From UBA5239 sp040394635 (GTDB lineage: Bacteria > Verrucomicrobiota > Lentisphaeria > Victivallales > Victivallaceae), in the NCBI GenBank assembly GCA_040394635.1, contig JBEBRW010000025.1:7781-71780 (forward strand): a stretch of DNA of 64,000 nucleotides, in the 5' to 3' direction. Within the stretch, counting starts at the first letter, position 1. The number at the start of each line of letters is the position of its first letter. Shown piece by piece: positions 44,638 through 53,611 of the stretch. The notes under the pieces are model-generated. The model was given only the letters and a program-made list of their open reading frames with translations. It made no database searches and was not told where the DNA came from. A program made the position numbers and the translations under genes.

Positions 44638-45441
44638 ATGAATGAAACGGAATTAAAACTGGAATTCCTGCAACCGGGTGCTATTCAAATGAACACGGAT
44701 GGAGCGGTCAGCGTCAAAACCGTGCCCTATTATATCGTGGCGCAGGCATTGGAGGGGCGCTATGAACTTCTGGCCGGCGAGGATTATGCCGATCTGGCGG
44801 AAGGGGAGGCGTTTCTGACCGGGCCGGATATTCCGTTGCGCATCGTTCACCATATGAATCCAGAATCCGGTTTGATGCGGATTCGCTTCATCCATTTCCG
44901 CTGGCAACGGCTGGGGGCGCTCGATCCGCTGCGCGGATTTGCGCTGCCGCTGCGCCTGGAACAAGGGATGGCGGACCGAATCGGCAAGGAGATCGATTTC
45001 CTGCTGTCGGAAGTGACGGGAAGTGTGGCGGAGAATGCGCTCCGGCTGGCTGCCGCGGCGCGGATTCTTGCCGTGGTCGCCGCGCTCGGCAGGAGGGACG
45101 ATGCGCCGGAAGAGCCGCCGGAGTGGCTGGTCCGGGTATTGCGTTATATTCACCGCCACCGCTTTGAGCCGGTCGACCCGGAAGCGCTGTGGAAGCTCTC
45201 GGCCCGTTCCCGCAGTGGTTTTTACCGGGAGTTCCGTGAGCTTACCGGTCATACTCCGGCGGAATACTGGCAGGAGTTGCGTTTGCGAGGCGCCGCGGAG
45301 CTGTTGCAGTTGGAGCCGGGGCTCGCCATCGGCGCGCTTTCGGCCCGTTGCGGTTTCGCCAACCAGTTCCATTTCAGCCGCTTGTTTCATGCCCGGTACG
45401 GACTTTCGCCCGGTGCTTTTCGCCGTCATCGCCATCCCTGA
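44638..45441 (+). CDS. AraC-family transcriptional regulator
   Basis: 267 aa. The N-terminal ~160 residues are a variable sensor domain with a degenerate cupin look. The C-terminal HTH motifs are LWKLSARSRSGFYREFREL and IGALSARCGFANQFHFSRLF. ATG 44638 fits the domain start; the longer frame upstream overlaps the glycyl radical enzyme gene on the other strand. It diverges from that gene by 126 nt and precedes the alginate-lyase-family gene by 58 nt, so it may control either or both. Confidence 0.87.
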   Translation: MNETELKLEFLQPGAIQMNTDGAVSVKTVPYYIVAQALEGRYELLAGEDYADLAEGEAFLTGPDIPLRIVHHMNPESGLMRIRFIHFRWQRLGALDPLRGFALPLRLEQGMADRIGKEIDFLLSEVTGSVAENALRLAAAARILAVVAALGRRDDAPEEPPEWLVRVLRYIHRHRFEPVDPEALWKLSARSRSGFYREFRELTGHTPAEYWQELRLRGAAELLQLEPGLAIGALSARCGFANQFHFSRLFHARYGLSPGAFRRHRHP

Positions 45442-45499
45442 TTTTTTTGATTTGCAAAAGAGGAAATACGGATTATATGTTTATACAAACAGGAGACCT

Positions 45500-46657
45500 A
45501 TGAGAACGATCTTGATTTTAAGCGCAGTGATGATGTCGGCGCTTGCCGGCGCCTTCGAGATTCCGACGATTCCCGACGAATTGACCAAAGCCGGAACGCC
45601 TCCGCCGGAAGTCCTGACGGCATTGAAAAGCAGGCGTGAACAGTTGTTGAAAACTCCGCTGGAAAGCGTGACTTTCGACAAGAAAGTCGTGGCCCCCAGC
45701 GGCGATAAACGGGATTATATCAGCGTCGGGATTTACTGGTGGCCGGACCCGGAGAAGCCGGACGGGGTGCCCTATATCCGCCGCGACGGCCAGGTGAATC
45801 CGGAGTGGCAGAACTACGACTGCGCCAAGTCGAACCGCATGTACGCGGCGGTGCGGGATATTGCGCTTCTTTATCACTTCACCGGCGACAAGGAGTTGGC
45901 CGCGCACGGTGTGAAGCTGCTCAAGACGTTTTTCACCGACCCCGAAACCGGATTGAATCCGCATTTGAAGTACGCGCAGTCGATACCGGGGCGCGAGGAC
46001 GGGCGGGCGATCGGGATCATCGATACCTATATCTGGATCGACCTCGTCGACAGTATCGCGATGCTGAAAGATGCGATGACGCCGGAGGATTACCGGGCGC
46101 TCCGGGAGTGGTTCGGCAAATACCTTGACTGGCTGCGCAGCGACGCCATGACCTGGGCGTTTCTCAAGGAACGTAACAATATTACCATCGCATATTACGC
46201 GCAGATGACCACCTACGCCGTTTTCAGCGGCAAAAACGAAATTGGCGTGTTGACCGCCACTCAACTCCGGGATATGGTGGGTTCTTATATTCGCCGCGAC
46301 GGTATTTTCCCCGAGGAAATCACCCGGACCAAATCCTGGGATTACTCCATTTACGCGCTCAATATCCTGTTTTCGGCGATACCGACGGCGAAGGAGCTCG
46401 GCGTCGATATCCTGGCCCCGGGCACCGAAACCGGGAAGCGGACCCGCGCCGCGGTCGATTATCTCTGCGGCTTCATCGACAAGCCGGATGAGTGGCCGTA
46501 TGAGCAACTCTACGGAGCGATCAATACCAATGCGCTCGGCCCGATCCTGCGCAAGATGCATTATTTCACCGGCGAGGCCAAATACCGCGACTATTACCGC
46601 GCCCTGAAAAAGCCTCAGAACGACCTGATGACCTCCGCCTTCTACCCGGCCCCCTAG
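45500..46657 (+). CDS. Secreted alginate-lyase-family protein
   Basis: 385 aa with a signal peptide (ends near ALAGAFEI). It matches the alginate_lyase (PL5-like, alpha/alpha toroid) pattern: VGIYWWPDPEKPDG, YIRRDGQVNPE, FLKERNNITIAYYAQM with the conserved Asn, and RDGIFPEEITRTKSWDYSIYAL. Relatives cleave mannuronate-containing glycans by beta-elimination. AGGAG (45491-45495) is 4 nt before ATG 45500; upstream in-frame sequence overlaps the AraC gene. No pseudopilin is adjacent. The exact uronate substrate is not known. Confidence 0.82.
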   Translation: MRTILILSAVMMSALAGAFEIPTIPDELTKAGTPPPEVLTALKSRREQLLKTPLESVTFDKKVVAPSGDKRDYISVGIYWWPDPEKPDGVPYIRRDGQVNPEWQNYDCAKSNRMYAAVRDIALLYHFTGDKELAAHGVKLLKTFFTDPETGLNPHLKYAQSIPGREDGRAIGIIDTYIWIDLVDSIAMLKDAMTPEDYRALREWFGKYLDWLRSDAMTWAFLKERNNITIAYYAQMTTYAVFSGKNEIGVLTATQLRDMVGSYIRRDGIFPEEITRTKSWDYSIYALNILFSAIPTAKELGVDILAPGTETGKRTRAAVDYLCGFIDKPDEWPYEQLYGAINTNALGPILRKMHYFTGEAKYRDYYRALKKPQNDLMTSAFYPAP

Positions 46658-46689
46658 AGGGATAAAAAGAAGTTTTTATCGAATTTCGT

Positions 46690-46718
46690 TTGCAAAAAAA
46701 TAGACCAAATTGTATATT
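46690..46718 (+). promoter_or_regulatory. Promoter giving a probably leaderless regulator mRNA
   Basis: TTGCAA (46690-46695), a 17-nt spacer and TATATT (46713-46718). The -10 ends 6 nt before ATG 46725 and no ribosome site is visible. Confidence 0.55.
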
Positions 46719-46724
46719 TATGAT

Positions 46725-47765
46725 ATGGAAAAACGCACATATCGCAAATATACGGATCTTTATGCGGAGTTCGAACAGTTCTGCCGCGACCGGGCGCGGG
46801 AAAATATTTTCCTGATCCCGCCGGAGAGGACGTTGACGGAACTCCTGGCGGGCAGCCGCATGACCATCCGCAAGGTGTTGGCCGAGGCCGAGGCGAATGG
46901 CCTGATCCGGCGCGAGGGGCACCAGACGCATATCCTGCCGGGGAAACAGCTGAACAGCTGGGGGCGGATCGTATTTCTCGCCCAGGGTCAGGGGCAGGGC
47001 GTTTATCCGCCGGCGATCGAGCGGCTGTGGCTGACGCTGAAGCCGCAGCTGGAGAGCGCGGGAGCCGATTTCAAGCTGGTCCATGCGAACCGGCAGACAC
47101 CGTTTGAGCAGCTCCGGCGGGAAGTCGACGGTGCGGACGTGATCCTCCTGACGATCATCGATCAGCCGGAGTTGCTCGAATATCTGCGGCAGTGCCGCGG
47201 GCACAAGCATATCATAGCTTTATACGACCCGTATCTGGAAATGTTCGACCAGGTGATTGCGCTGGATAATTACCGGGTCGGAAGCATGGCGGCGGAGGTG
47301 CTGTACCGGGCCGGATGCCGCAAGATCGCCGTCTGCGGCGGCTTCGATCATCCGATTTTCAACAAACGCAGGCAAGGCGTGGCGGACGGCGCCCAGCAGC
47401 TCGGCGCACGCTTCGTCAGTTATCTTTTTTCGCCGGACGGAACGGCCGGGCGAATCTCGGCATGCGCCAATGCGCTGGTTCACGCGTATGAGCACGGTTG
47501 CGACGGTATGTTCATCGTTTCCGACGAATGGATGGATGAAATCACCGCGCCGGTTTATCGGCTCGGCGTGGTGCCGGAAAAATTCAAGATATTGAGCTTC
47601 AACGGTTCCGGCGATTATATGCTGTGCCACCCGCGGGTGTCGGTGCTGAACCAGGGGACGGCGGAAATCGTCGGGAACATCATGGCCCACCTGGAGAAAC
47701 CCGGGCCGGTCCGAATATTGGTATCACCTCAATTATATAAAAATCAAACAACAGGTTTATTATGA
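46725..47765 (+). CDS. GntR-type winged-helix / LacI-type sensor regulator
   Basis: 346 aa. Residues ~10-75 are a GntR winged helix (IPPERTLTELLAGSRMTIRK, EANGLIRREGHQTHIL). The rest is a periplasmic-binding-protein-like sugar sensor as in LacI (WGRIVFLAQGQGQG, IAVCGGFDHPIFNKRRQG). The combination is that of AraR-like regulators, common for arabinose and rhamnose control. Its TGA overlaps the ATG of the GH78 gene (ATGA), so the two are translated together and the enzyme gene is its most likely target. Confidence 0.87.
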   Translation: MEKRTYRKYTDLYAEFEQFCRDRARENIFLIPPERTLTELLAGSRMTIRKVLAEAEANGLIRREGHQTHILPGKQLNSWGRIVFLAQGQGQGVYPPAIERLWLTLKPQLESAGADFKLVHANRQTPFEQLRREVDGADVILLTIIDQPELLEYLRQCRGHKHIIALYDPYLEMFDQVIALDNYRVGSMAAEVLYRAGCRKIAVCGGFDHPIFNKRRQGVADGAQQLGARFVSYLFSPDGTAGRISACANALVHAYEHGCDGMFIVSDEWMDEITAPVYRLGVVPEKFKILSFNGSGDYMLCHPRVSVLNQGTAEIVGNIMAHLEKPGPVRILVSPQLYKNQTTGLL

Positions 47766-50122
47766 TTCATCGGGCAAACTGGATTTGGAGCTCCACGGAG
47801 GAGCAGGGCAAGGATCTTTATCATGTTTTCCGGCGCAGCTTCACGGTGGATGGAAATGCTCCGGTCATGCTGCAGATTTCGGCGGATAGCACGTATGCGG
47901 TATGCATCAACGGCGTGCGGGTGCCGGTGACCCAGTTCAGCGATTTCCCGCATTCGCGGACCTACTGCGGCGCGGATATTTCGGCGTTGGTGAAGTCCGG
48001 CGAAAACACGGTGACGGTCGAGGTCCATTACTGGGGTGAATCTTTTTCGACGTACCTGGCGGGCAGGCCGTATCTGAAAGCAGTGATTTTCTCCGGCGAA
48101 AACATCCTCGCCGCCACTGATGGCAGCTGGAAAACCGTGCCGAGCCCGGCATACCGCGCCGGACTGGAGTGCAAGGTCACTTCGCAGCTCGGTTTCGCGT
48201 TTGAATACAATGCGGATACGGAGTTGCCGCCGGAGTCCGAATGGAAAAATGCGGCGGTGTATACCGACGAGTCGTTCTGGCACGAACTGGCCGAGCGGCC
48301 GATCCCGCAGCTCCTGGAGCTGCCGATGCCGAAAGTGGAGCTGCGTCATTACGGACTGCTGTTCCGGGCGAACAATGACGCAAAAACCTTTGCCGAGGCG
48401 TGCACCACGGATTACCTGCGGCCGCTTTTCAGTGATTTGATTTTCGATGCGTTTCCGCCGTGCCGCAGCAAGGACCATTACTACCGTTCGGCGCTCGAGC
48501 TGACGCCGGAGGGCGCGGATGAAGTCGTGTTCAAGCCGCTGCCGGCGGGCGACCCTGCCAACGGTTATTACCTGATCGCCGACCTTGGCGCCGAGACGGT
48601 CGGCTGGCCGGTAATCAAGCTCAATGCTCCGGCCGGGACCGTGATCGATATCGCGCATGGGGAGCACCTGGAAGACGGGCGCTGCCGGGCGGAGCTGGGC
48701 GGACGCCATTTCACCGACCGCTATATCTGCCGCGAGGGCGTCAACGAATTCATCGGCGTCCATCGGCGGATCGGCGCGCGCTATGTCGAACTGCATATCA
48801 CCGGGTTCGGTGCGGGGCAGGTGAGCGTGCAATATGCCGGGGTCGTGCCGCTGGAAGTTCCGCTGGGCAAACAGGCCGCATTCGAGACCGAGGACTCCCT
48901 GATGGCCCGGATCAACAAGGTCTCGGTCGATACGCTCAAGCTCTGCATGCACGAGCATTATGAGGATTGTCCGTGGCGCGAACAGGCGCTTTATGCGTAC
49001 GATTCGCGGAACCAGATTCATTACGGATATTATGTGTGGGGCAATTATGATTTTGTGGCGGCTTCGCTGGAACTGCTGGCCAAGTCGTATCGCGGCGACG
49101 GTTATCTGACGCTGACGGCGCCGGGGGCCTACGGGCGGACGATTCCGGCCTTTACCTTTGTCTGGATTTCAGAGCTGCGTGAACACTGGATGTTCAGCGG
49201 TTCCGGGTATCTTTTCGAGAAACATATGCATCTGGTGGACGAGATTCTCGACAAGGCGCTCGCCCGCCGCGATGCCGCCAGCGGCCTCTATTACTCGCTG
49301 GACAGCAAATCGAACCAGGGGGTCTGGAACTTCTACGAATGGCGCGGCGATCTTTATCAGGTCGACACTTTCCCGCAGTGTCCGTACAATGTCTATTTGT
49401 GCGAAGCGCTGCGCTCCGCCGCCGCCATGCACAGCCTGAAAGGCCACCGCGAACGCGCCGGCATGCTGGAGGAAAAAGCCGCCGAAATCGGCCGTCTCGT
49501 CGAAGAAAAATTCTACGACCGGGGCATGGGGGCATACCGGACCGCCGACAACGGCAAAGAGAACGATTTCTATGAACTGGTTCAGATGATCATGCTTTAC
49601 AACCGCCTGGTCCCGGCGGAAAAAGTCCCGGGCGTGATCGACGCGGTTTACGCGCAGAAATTCTGGAAACTGACTTACAGTTCGCTTTATTACATGGTCA
49701 ATGCGATGATGGCCGCAGGGCCGGAGGCGCGGGCTTATCTGGATAATTACCTGATGGCGGAATTTTCGGCGCCGGTACTGGCCGGGGCGACTTCGCTGTG
49801 GGAAACCGAGTTCGGCTGTCATGACTTCGGCGAGGCCGGCAGCCTGTGCCATGCCTGGAGCAGCGTCATGCCGTATTATTGCGGCAGCTACCTGCTGGGT
49901 GTGAAACCGCTGGAGCCGGGATTCCGGACGTTCGAGCTGAAGATTTATCCGGGGCATCTCACCCATGCGTCCGGTTCGGTGCCCACGCCGCACGGCGAGA
50001 TCAAAGTGTCGTGGCGTCTCAACGCCGACCGGCAGCTGGAAATCCGGGTCGAGGCCCCGGCCGGGCTGACTATGGTCAGCGGCGAATACGAAGAATTCCC
50101 GGTGAAAACCATATCTTCGTAA
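47762..50122 (+). CDS. Alpha-L-rhamnosidase, GH78 family (cytoplasmic)
   Basis: 786 aa, normal for bacterial GH78, without a signal peptide. The N-terminal beta-domains (AVCINGVRVPVTQFSDFPHS) bind carbohydrate. The (alpha/alpha)6 barrel carries HYEDCPWREQALYAYDSRNQ, the family's DCPWRE-type catalytic region, and SLWETEFG near the end with the second acidic residue. It releases alpha-L-rhamnose from oligosaccharides inside the cell. Start codon ATG 47762 overlaps the regulator stop by 4 nt. No rhamnose isomerase or kinase is in the window. Confidence 0.88.
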   Translation: MIHRANWIWSSTEEQGKDLYHVFRRSFTVDGNAPVMLQISADSTYAVCINGVRVPVTQFSDFPHSRTYCGADISALVKSGENTVTVEVHYWGESFSTYLAGRPYLKAVIFSGENILAATDGSWKTVPSPAYRAGLECKVTSQLGFAFEYNADTELPPESEWKNAAVYTDESFWHELAERPIPQLLELPMPKVELRHYGLLFRANNDAKTFAEACTTDYLRPLFSDLIFDAFPPCRSKDHYYRSALELTPEGADEVVFKPLPAGDPANGYYLIADLGAETVGWPVIKLNAPAGTVIDIAHGEHLEDGRCRAELGGRHFTDRYICREGVNEFIGVHRRIGARYVELHITGFGAGQVSVQYAGVVPLEVPLGKQAAFETEDSLMARINKVSVDTLKLCMHEHYEDCPWREQALYAYDSRNQIHYGYYVWGNYDFVAASLELLAKSYRGDGYLTLTAPGAYGRTIPAFTFVWISELREHWMFSGSGYLFEKHMHLVDEILDKALARRDAASGLYYSLDSKSNQGVWNFYEWRGDLYQVDTFPQCPYNVYLCEALRSAAAMHSLKGHRERAGMLEEKAAEIGRLVEEKFYDRGMGAYRTADNGKENDFYELVQMIMLYNRLVPAEKVPGVIDAVYAQKFWKLTYSSLYYMVNAMMAAGPEARAYLDNYLMAEFSAPVLAGATSLWETEFGCHDFGEAGSLCHAWSSVMPYYCGSYLLGVKPLEPGFRTFELKIYPGHLTHASGSVPTPHGEIKVSWRLNADRQLEIRVEAPAGLTMVSGEYEEFPVKTISS

Positions 50123-50144
50123 TATCGCTCATTGGGGATTTTTG

Positions 50145-50250
50145 AACCACAAATAACACGGAAAATCATCATTTTTCTTTTGTGTATTTTTGTGAATTTT
50201 GTGGTTCTTTCCCCAAAAATTTCCGTGCTTTCCGGGTATTCCGTGGTTTA
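50145..50250. repeat. AT-rich intergenic repeat with inverted ends
   Basis: The left end reads AACCACAAATAACACGGAAA; the right end, read from the other strand, begins AACCACGGAATACC and ends AGCACGGAAA, so the ends are inverted. The middle holds the TTTTGTGTATTTTTGTG type of sequence. Such units recur between genes in many bacterial genomes and translate into NTRKARK-like spurious ORFs. No gene is supported here. Confidence 0.45.
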
Positions 50251-50299
50251 CTCAAAAAGAGTTGAGATTGGGTTTTTTGGGCAAAATCGTTATTTGCGC

Positions 50300-50327
50300 T
50301 TGTTATTGATTGGTACGGTAGTATATT
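50300..50327 (+). promoter_or_regulatory. Possible promoter of the carbonic-anhydrase-like gene
   Basis: TTGTTA (50300-50305), a 16-nt spacer and TATATT (50322-50327), about 38 nt before GTG 50365. Confidence 0.4.
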
Positions 50328-50364
50328 ATTTGTAGCACGGATAACATATTTGGAGGGTTTACTG

Positions 50365-51162
50365 GTGAAGAATAGCAACAATCGTATTTTTCTCATTATC
50401 GTATTCATTTTCGCGGTGATTCTGTTACTGGCTTTGTTTATGACCAGCCGCGGGGCCGCCAAGTATGAAGGTAAAAAGACCGGCAAAGATACCGATAAAC
50501 CCATGTCGCCGATCGTTCAGGCCTACGCCGCCCGTACCGAGAGTCCGCTGGACCCCGGCAAGGCGCTCGAACTGCTGCAGGCCGGTAACAAACGCTATGT
50601 GGAAAACAAACGCCTGACCGACCCCGGCGTCGGCGAAGAGAGCCGCAAATTCCTGGCGCTGGGTGAATGGCCCTATGCCGTGATCCTGACCTCCAGTGAT
50701 TCGCGGATTCCCCCTGAATATCTTTTTGATGCCGGCTTGGGCGACCTGACCGTGATCCGTGTGATCGGCCCGGTCGTGGACGGTACCGTGATCGCCTCCA
50801 TTGAAAGCGCCATGATGGACGGCAAATGCCGTCTGCTGGTCGTGCTTGGGCACAAAGACTCCAAGGCCGTCCGCAACGCCATCAACGCCGTCGAACACCC
50901 CGAAATGAGCGAGTCCTACGACCTCGACGACGTGACCCGCAAAATCATTCCGTCCGTGCTCAAGGCCCGGAAATCTCTCCAAATGGGCGAAAACCTGAAA
51001 GAAGCCGTGGCCCGTGAAAACGTCAACATGGCGATTCATCAGATCAAATCCGGCAGCAACGACCTGCAGCGCCTGGTCAATTCCGGCAAAATCAGCGTCG
51101 TCGGCGCCTACGCGGACATCCCCACCGGCAAAGTCGAATTCATAAGCGGCGAAGCCAAGTAA
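50365..51162 (+). CDS. Membrane-anchored beta-carbonic-anhydrase-like protein lacking zinc cysteines
   Basis: 265 aa from the GTG at 50365, which has GGAGG (50352-50356) 8 nt upstream. One N-terminal membrane helix (residues ~8-26) is followed by a ~200-residue beta-carbonic anhydrase fold: VILTSSDSRIPPEYLF, GDLTVIRVIGPVV, ASIESAMM and VVLGHKDSKAV. In true enzymes zinc is held by the Cys of CxDxR and by His and Cys of HxxC. Here the Cys positions are Ser110 and Ser166; Asp112, Arg114 and His163 remain. It is therefore unlikely to bind zinc in the normal way or to hydrate CO2. It could bind bicarbonate or act as a sensor (inference). Confidence 0.8.
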   Translation: MKNSNNRIFLIIVFIFAVILLLALFMTSRGAAKYEGKKTGKDTDKPMSPIVQAYAARTESPLDPGKALELLQAGNKRYVENKRLTDPGVGEESRKFLALGEWPYAVILTSSDSRIPPEYLFDAGLGDLTVIRVIGPVVDGTVIASIESAMMDGKCRLLVVLGHKDSKAVRNAINAVEHPEMSESYDLDDVTRKIIPSVLKARKSLQMGENLKEAVARENVNMAIHQIKSGSNDLQRLVNSGKISVVGAYADIPTGKVEFISGEAK

Positions 51163-51190
51163 GATGCAGAGGCGGCAGCCTCTCGTATTA

Positions 51191-51793
51191 TCAGCCTAAT
51201 ACGCTGCGGATGGCTTCTTCGGGGATTGGGCCGGGGCGCAGGATTTTCCATTCATTTGCTTTTGAGGCGTCGACTACGGTCGAGGCTTTGCTGTCTGCGG
51301 GGATGTTTCCGGCGTCGATTACGAGTTCCGGTTGACCGGCCAGGTCCGCCAGGGCTTCCTGTATGGACAGCGCATTCGGCATGCCGGAACGGTTCGCGCT
51401 GGTGGAGGCGAGCGGGAAACCGCATTGAGCCAGCAGCATTTTCACGAAAGGATGGTCGGGAATCCGGAAGCCGATGGTGACGCCTTCACGGCCAGCGGCG
51501 ATGATGGTGATGGGGCCCGGGGTGAATTCCTGCAGCAGTTTCCGGGGATTGCCGTCGAGGATGACGCCGGCGCTTTCGAGGGCGGCGGCATTGGCGGCGA
51601 ACATCGCCAGCGGTTTGCGGCCGTCGCGAACCTTGAGGGCGTAAATCGTTTCGCGGGCGGCGTGGTCGTCCCAGCGGCAAACCAGTCCGTAAACGGTTTC
51701 CGTGGGAATCAGCAGTACGGCGCCGGGCGTGCGCAGGACTTCGCAACATGCGGCCACGGCCTGCTCGAAATCTTGCAGCGGTATAATATTCAT
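51191..51793 (-). CDS. L-threonylcarbamoyladenylate synthase-like protein (Sua5/YciO/YrdC family)
   Basis: 200 aa, a YrdC-domain-only protein. Motifs: VLLIPTETVYGLVC, IYALKVRDGRKPLAMF (the KxRxxxKPL nucleotide/threonine site) and LASTSANRSGMP. YrdC/TsaC makes threonylcarbamoyl-AMP for t6A37 in tRNAs reading ANN codons; YciO-like paralogs also exist. It is convergent with the carbonic-anhydrase-like gene. The response regulator gene ends 4 nt upstream on the same strand, so the two are probably one operon. Confidence 0.88.
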   Translation of the reverse strand: MNIIPLQDFEQAVAACCEVLRTPGAVLLIPTETVYGLVCRWDDHAARETIYALKVRDGRKPLAMFAANAAALESAGVILDGNPRKLLQEFTPGPITIIAAGREGVTIGFRIPDHPFVKMLLAQCGFPLASTSANRSGMPNALSIQEALADLAGQPELVIDAGNIPADSKASTVVDASKANEWKILRPGPIPEEAIRSVLG

Positions 51794-51797
51794 GATA

Positions 51798-52862
51798 TCA
51801 ATAGGATATGTCGTTCAAACGGGCGGAGAGCCGGGCGATATCGGGATCGCCGAGGTATTTCTTTTTCAGCACATTGATCACCTCGCGGCAGTCATCCATC
51901 TGAGCCATCGAGGGGCAATTCTGCAGCCTTGTGCCGAGCTTCTTGCCGAATTCGATCTGGTCGAGCGCGCATTGATTCAATGAATTGATGGCCTGGAACC
52001 ACACCGGATCGTCGCTGGTGACGGCTTTGTCGGCGAAGATAAATGAATTGCAGCCGCGTTCGCGCAGCGGCACCACCTGCAGGCGGTCGACTTCGCTTTG
52101 CGCGGTGGTTTCCAGCAACTGGGTCTGGTGGCGGGTCAGCACGGCCATGGCTTCGTCGTTATCGAAATCGCGGTTTGACTGAATGTGCCAGACCTGGCTC
52201 TCGGGAATCCAGCCTGCGATGAACCCTTTGCCGGTCTGGAAAAAATCGAGGTAGGCGTCCAGAATCTGGCGGAACGTTTCCTTCAGGTTTTCCTGCTGTT
52301 TGACTTTGCGGATGCTGACCACCAGTTTTTCCAGCATGGCGAGGCGCTTATGCTCCAGCACCAGCATGTTCCACTTGGCGCAAAGCGACAGTGCCAGTTG
52401 ACAGATTTCTTCGGACTGGAACGGTTTCTTGATGTAAAGAAGCTTCTCAGGGGCGCCGATTTCGCGTGACAGGTCATCCTGCGAATGATCCGCATAGGCG
52501 GTCATGATGACGATCTCGATATTGGGGTCGATCTCGCGGATTTTCTGCGCAGTTTTCAGGCCGTCCCAGCCGGGCGGCATCCGCATGTCGACAAACATCA
52601 CCGCATACGGCGCTTTGTTCTCGAGCGCGGCCCTGACCATGTCAAAGGCTTCCTCGCCCTGTCCCGCGGTGTCGATGTCATAGGATGGCTGGTCCTCCGT
52701 CTCGGCTTCGGTATCCTCCGGCAATCCCATCAGCCTTGCACGCATACCGCGGACCAGCAGTGCGGTTTTGTTGGGCCGCCCGCTGTTCAGCAGGAGTTGA
52801 GCGAGCTGTTCCCGCAGGTCATTCTGGTCGTCAACGATCAGTAATCTACGATTGGGTTCCAT
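51798..52862 (-). CDS. Response regulator with unknown output domain
   Basis: 354 aa. The receiver domain has RLLIVDDQNDLR at the start, the phosphoacceptor region VMFVDMRMPPGWDG, MTAYAD and the Lys of YIKKPF. An insertion of about 35-40 residues (GRPNKTALLVRGMRARLMGL to DTEAETEDQPSYD) lies between the first helix and second strand. The C-terminal ~200 residues have a coiled helix (HKRLAMLEKLVVSIRKVK) then a GAF-like stretch (FFQTGKGFIAGWIPESQ). No DNA-binding domain is apparent. ATG 52862 is preceded by GGAGG. No kinase gene is adjacent. Confidence 0.8.
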   Translation of the reverse strand: MEPNRRLLIVDDQNDLREQLAQLLLNSGRPNKTALLVRGMRARLMGLPEDTEAETEDQPSYDIDTAGQGEEAFDMVRAALENKAPYAVMFVDMRMPPGWDGLKTAQKIREIDPNIEIVIMTAYADHSQDDLSREIGAPEKLLYIKKPFQSEEICQLALSLCAKWNMLVLEHKRLAMLEKLVVSIRKVKQQENLKETFRQILDAYLDFFQTGKGFIAGWIPESQVWHIQSNRDFDNDEAMAVLTRHQTQLLETTAQSEVDRLQVVPLRERGCNSFIFADKAVTSDDPVWFQAINSLNQCALDQIEFGKKLGTRLQNCPSMAQMDDCREVINVLKKKYLGDPDIARLSARLNDISY

Positions 52863-52945
52863 AAATAATACCTCCAGTACACCCATACAATAACATCAAA
52901 TGGAAACAGTTCAAACTTTTTTTATGATTAAGCTCAAAATAAATC

Positions 52946-53611
52946 TCAATCCGGCAGATATTTCGAGCCCTCGCGAACTGCGAACGGCTTCATTCTCGAG
53001 CCGTATTCCGCCAGAAATGCCTTCACCGGTTCCGGCTTGACTTTGGAAAGCTCGCGCAGGTACCAGCCGATGGCCTTCTGGATGAACCACTCGCGGTCGT
53101 CCACCATGGTCGAGGCCCACTTCAGGGAGCGCCGCGGGTCGCCGTCCTTTTTGGTCGAATACAGCGTGAAAGTCAGACATGCCCGCCGCACCCAGAAGCT
53201 GCGGTGCCCCAGCCACTTCGCCTCCATTTCATCCAGATACTTCGGTTTTGCCTTCAACACGCGGAATGCGCCGTGGCACAGCCCGTCCGCCATCGCCCAG
53301 GCCTCCAGATCCTCCTTGTAGCGGCTCAGCCGCGCCCATATGGCGTCCAGGTCCGTCACCTTCGGGTGGTCCAGCAGCCTGCCCGCCACCTGATACGCCT
53401 CGTGGCAACGCAACTCCCAGAGCGCATCGCACAGATCAAGGATTTCCTGTTCATCGTGGGCGGCGGCAAACTCTTTGCACAACCGGGCGATTTCCGGTGT
53501 ACGCACCCCCAGATAAAGGTGATCGACTTTGTGATACCACTTCATCCCCTCGGCGTCTGCAGGGCAGCCCAGCGACTTCAGAACCTTCATGAATTCCCGA
53601 TAATTTTCCAT
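52946..53611 (-). CDS. DNA alkylation repair protein (AlkD-like HEAT-repeat)
   Basis: 221 aa. All helical, with AlkD family features: HLYLGVRTPEIARLCKEF, ALWELRCHEAYQVAGRLL, the conserved W-A-x-x-D in LEAWAMADGLCHG, and WVRRACLTFTLYSTKK. AlkD glycosylases excise alkylated purines. ATG 53611 (MENYREF) is chosen; MKVLKSLG at 53590 is an alternative. The ribosome-site and start region is formed by an AT-rich intergenic repeat (53601-53640). Confidence 0.82.
   Translation of the reverse strand: MENYREFMKVLKSLGCPADAEGMKWYHKVDHLYLGVRTPEIARLCKEFAAAHDEQEILDLCDALWELRCHEAYQVAGRLLDHPKVTDLDAIWARLSRYKEDLEAWAMADGLCHGAFRVLKAKPKYLDEMEAKWLGHRSFWVRRACLTFTLYSTKKDGDPRRSLKWASTMVDDREWFIQKAIGWYLRELSKVKPEPVKAFLAEYGSRMKPFAVREGSKYLPD

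Noticed and set aside
50145..50250. CRISPR-like or protein-coding region
   Set aside because: There is no regular repeat-spacer structure, and the translations are the spurious NTRKARK type.
51170..51182. Terminator AGAGGC/GCCTCT after the carbonic-anhydrase-like gene
   Set aside because: Short stem without a T run.
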